Part shown: positions 5,245-5,457 of the stretch, piece after piece
How positions within the stretch are numbered: the first letter of the stretch is position 1
How the letters are laid out: every line of letters begins with the position of its first letter
From: DATMXP01 sp964460935
GTDB lineage: Bacteria; Acidobacteriota; Terriglobia; Terriglobales; Acidobacteriaceae
DNA: 5,457 bases
Direction: 5' to 3'
Assembly: GCA_964460935.1 (NCBI GenBank)
Contig: CAYWSM010000135.1
Span: forward strand, 1 to 5,457
Made by a program: the position numbers and the translations under genes
The notes under the pieces: model-generated
The model's input: the letters and a program-made list of their open reading frames with translations, nothing else
What the model was told of the DNA's origin: nothing
The model's database searches: none

Positions 5245-5457
5245 ATGAGCGTCGAAGAGCAAGTCAAGGCAATCGCGGACCGCGTGGCCGCCTCGCACGG
5301 AGTCGAGGTTTGGGACATCGAGTTTCGCGGTGGTGGTGGTAAGGCCCGCATGTTGCGGATCTACATCGACAAGCCCGAAGGCGTGACGCATCAGGATTGC
5401 GAGAACGTTAGCCGGGAGGTCGGGACGATCCTCGACATGGAAGATGTAGTGCCGGGA
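5245..5457 (+). CDS. rimP: Ribosome maturation factor RimP, N-terminal part (3' truncated by window)
   Basis: The first 71 codons are present and open to the window edge. RimP binds free 30S subunits in the cytoplasm and is needed for 30S maturation. What is seen: a helix at 1-16 (MSVEEQVKAIADRVAA), then GVEVWDIEFRGGGGKARMLR (19-38) and IYIDKPEGVTHQDCENVSRE (39-58), then VGTILDMEDVVPG (59-71). This matches the RimP N-terminal alpha/beta domain, whose hallmarks are the E-x(3)-I-E-F strand, L-R-I-Y-I-D, D-C-x-x-V-S-R and the D-x-E-D-x-x-P segment. The start fits the family N-terminus, so ATG 5245 is probably right although no Shine-Dalgarno precedes it; the upstream bases are CTAACTACTTTTCAC. 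The usual next genes, nusA and infB, would lie beyond the window. Confidence 0.93.
   Translation, partial: MSVEEQVKAIADRVAASHGVEVWDIEFRGGGGKARMLRIYIDKPEGVTHQDCENVSREVGTILDMEDVVPG

Overview
The window looks like a piece of chromosome from a soil bacterium, most probably an acidobacterium (Terriglobia/Koribacter-like). This rests on protein style: a secreted TPR protein with a peptidase-MA-like N-terminus and a small two-cysteine C-terminal domain, a zincin/ATP-grasp gene pair, and GTTAGGAGTTAG-type repeats between genes. It is inference; no rRNA or other taxonomic marker is present. All supported genes lie on the plus strand.

Layout. (1) Positions 3-122 hold the last 39 codons of a membrane protein, possibly DUF4386-like. 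(2) Positions 241-2373 hold a two-gene unit: a HEAGH metallopeptidase-like protein, then a Ddl-like ATP-grasp ligase with an unusual proline/acidic and lysine-rich insert. The 63-bp gap between them contains a large imperfect inverted repeat. A protease next to a peptide-bond-forming ligase suggests an uncharacterised peptide synthesis/trimming or protein-tagging pathway. (3) Positions 2507-2957 hold two small overlapping genes, each with its own GGGAGG ribosome site: a 65-aa single-pass membrane protein and an 87-aa soluble protein, both of unknown function. An 8-bp perfect hairpin lies upstream. (4) Positions 3039-4865 hold a secreted TPR protein whose N-terminal domain looks like a zinc peptidase that has lost all its metal-binding residues. 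Its promoter-like element is placed so that the mRNA would be leaderless. (5) Positions 4866-5244 hold no protein gene. They contain a -10-like box, about 130 nt of foldable sequence and a near-perfect intrinsic terminator, together a candidate small RNA, followed by a 30-bp-arm imperfect inverted repeat ending 7 nt before the next start codon. (6) From 5245 to the window end is the 5' part of rimP, normally the first gene of the rimP-nusA-infB operon.

The large genes (zincin, ligase, TPR protein, rimP) have no visible Shine-Dalgarno, while the two small genes have strong ones. The best candidates for something undescribed are the zincin/ligase pair, the structured RNA at about 4988-5146 and the catalytically dead peptidase-TPR protein.
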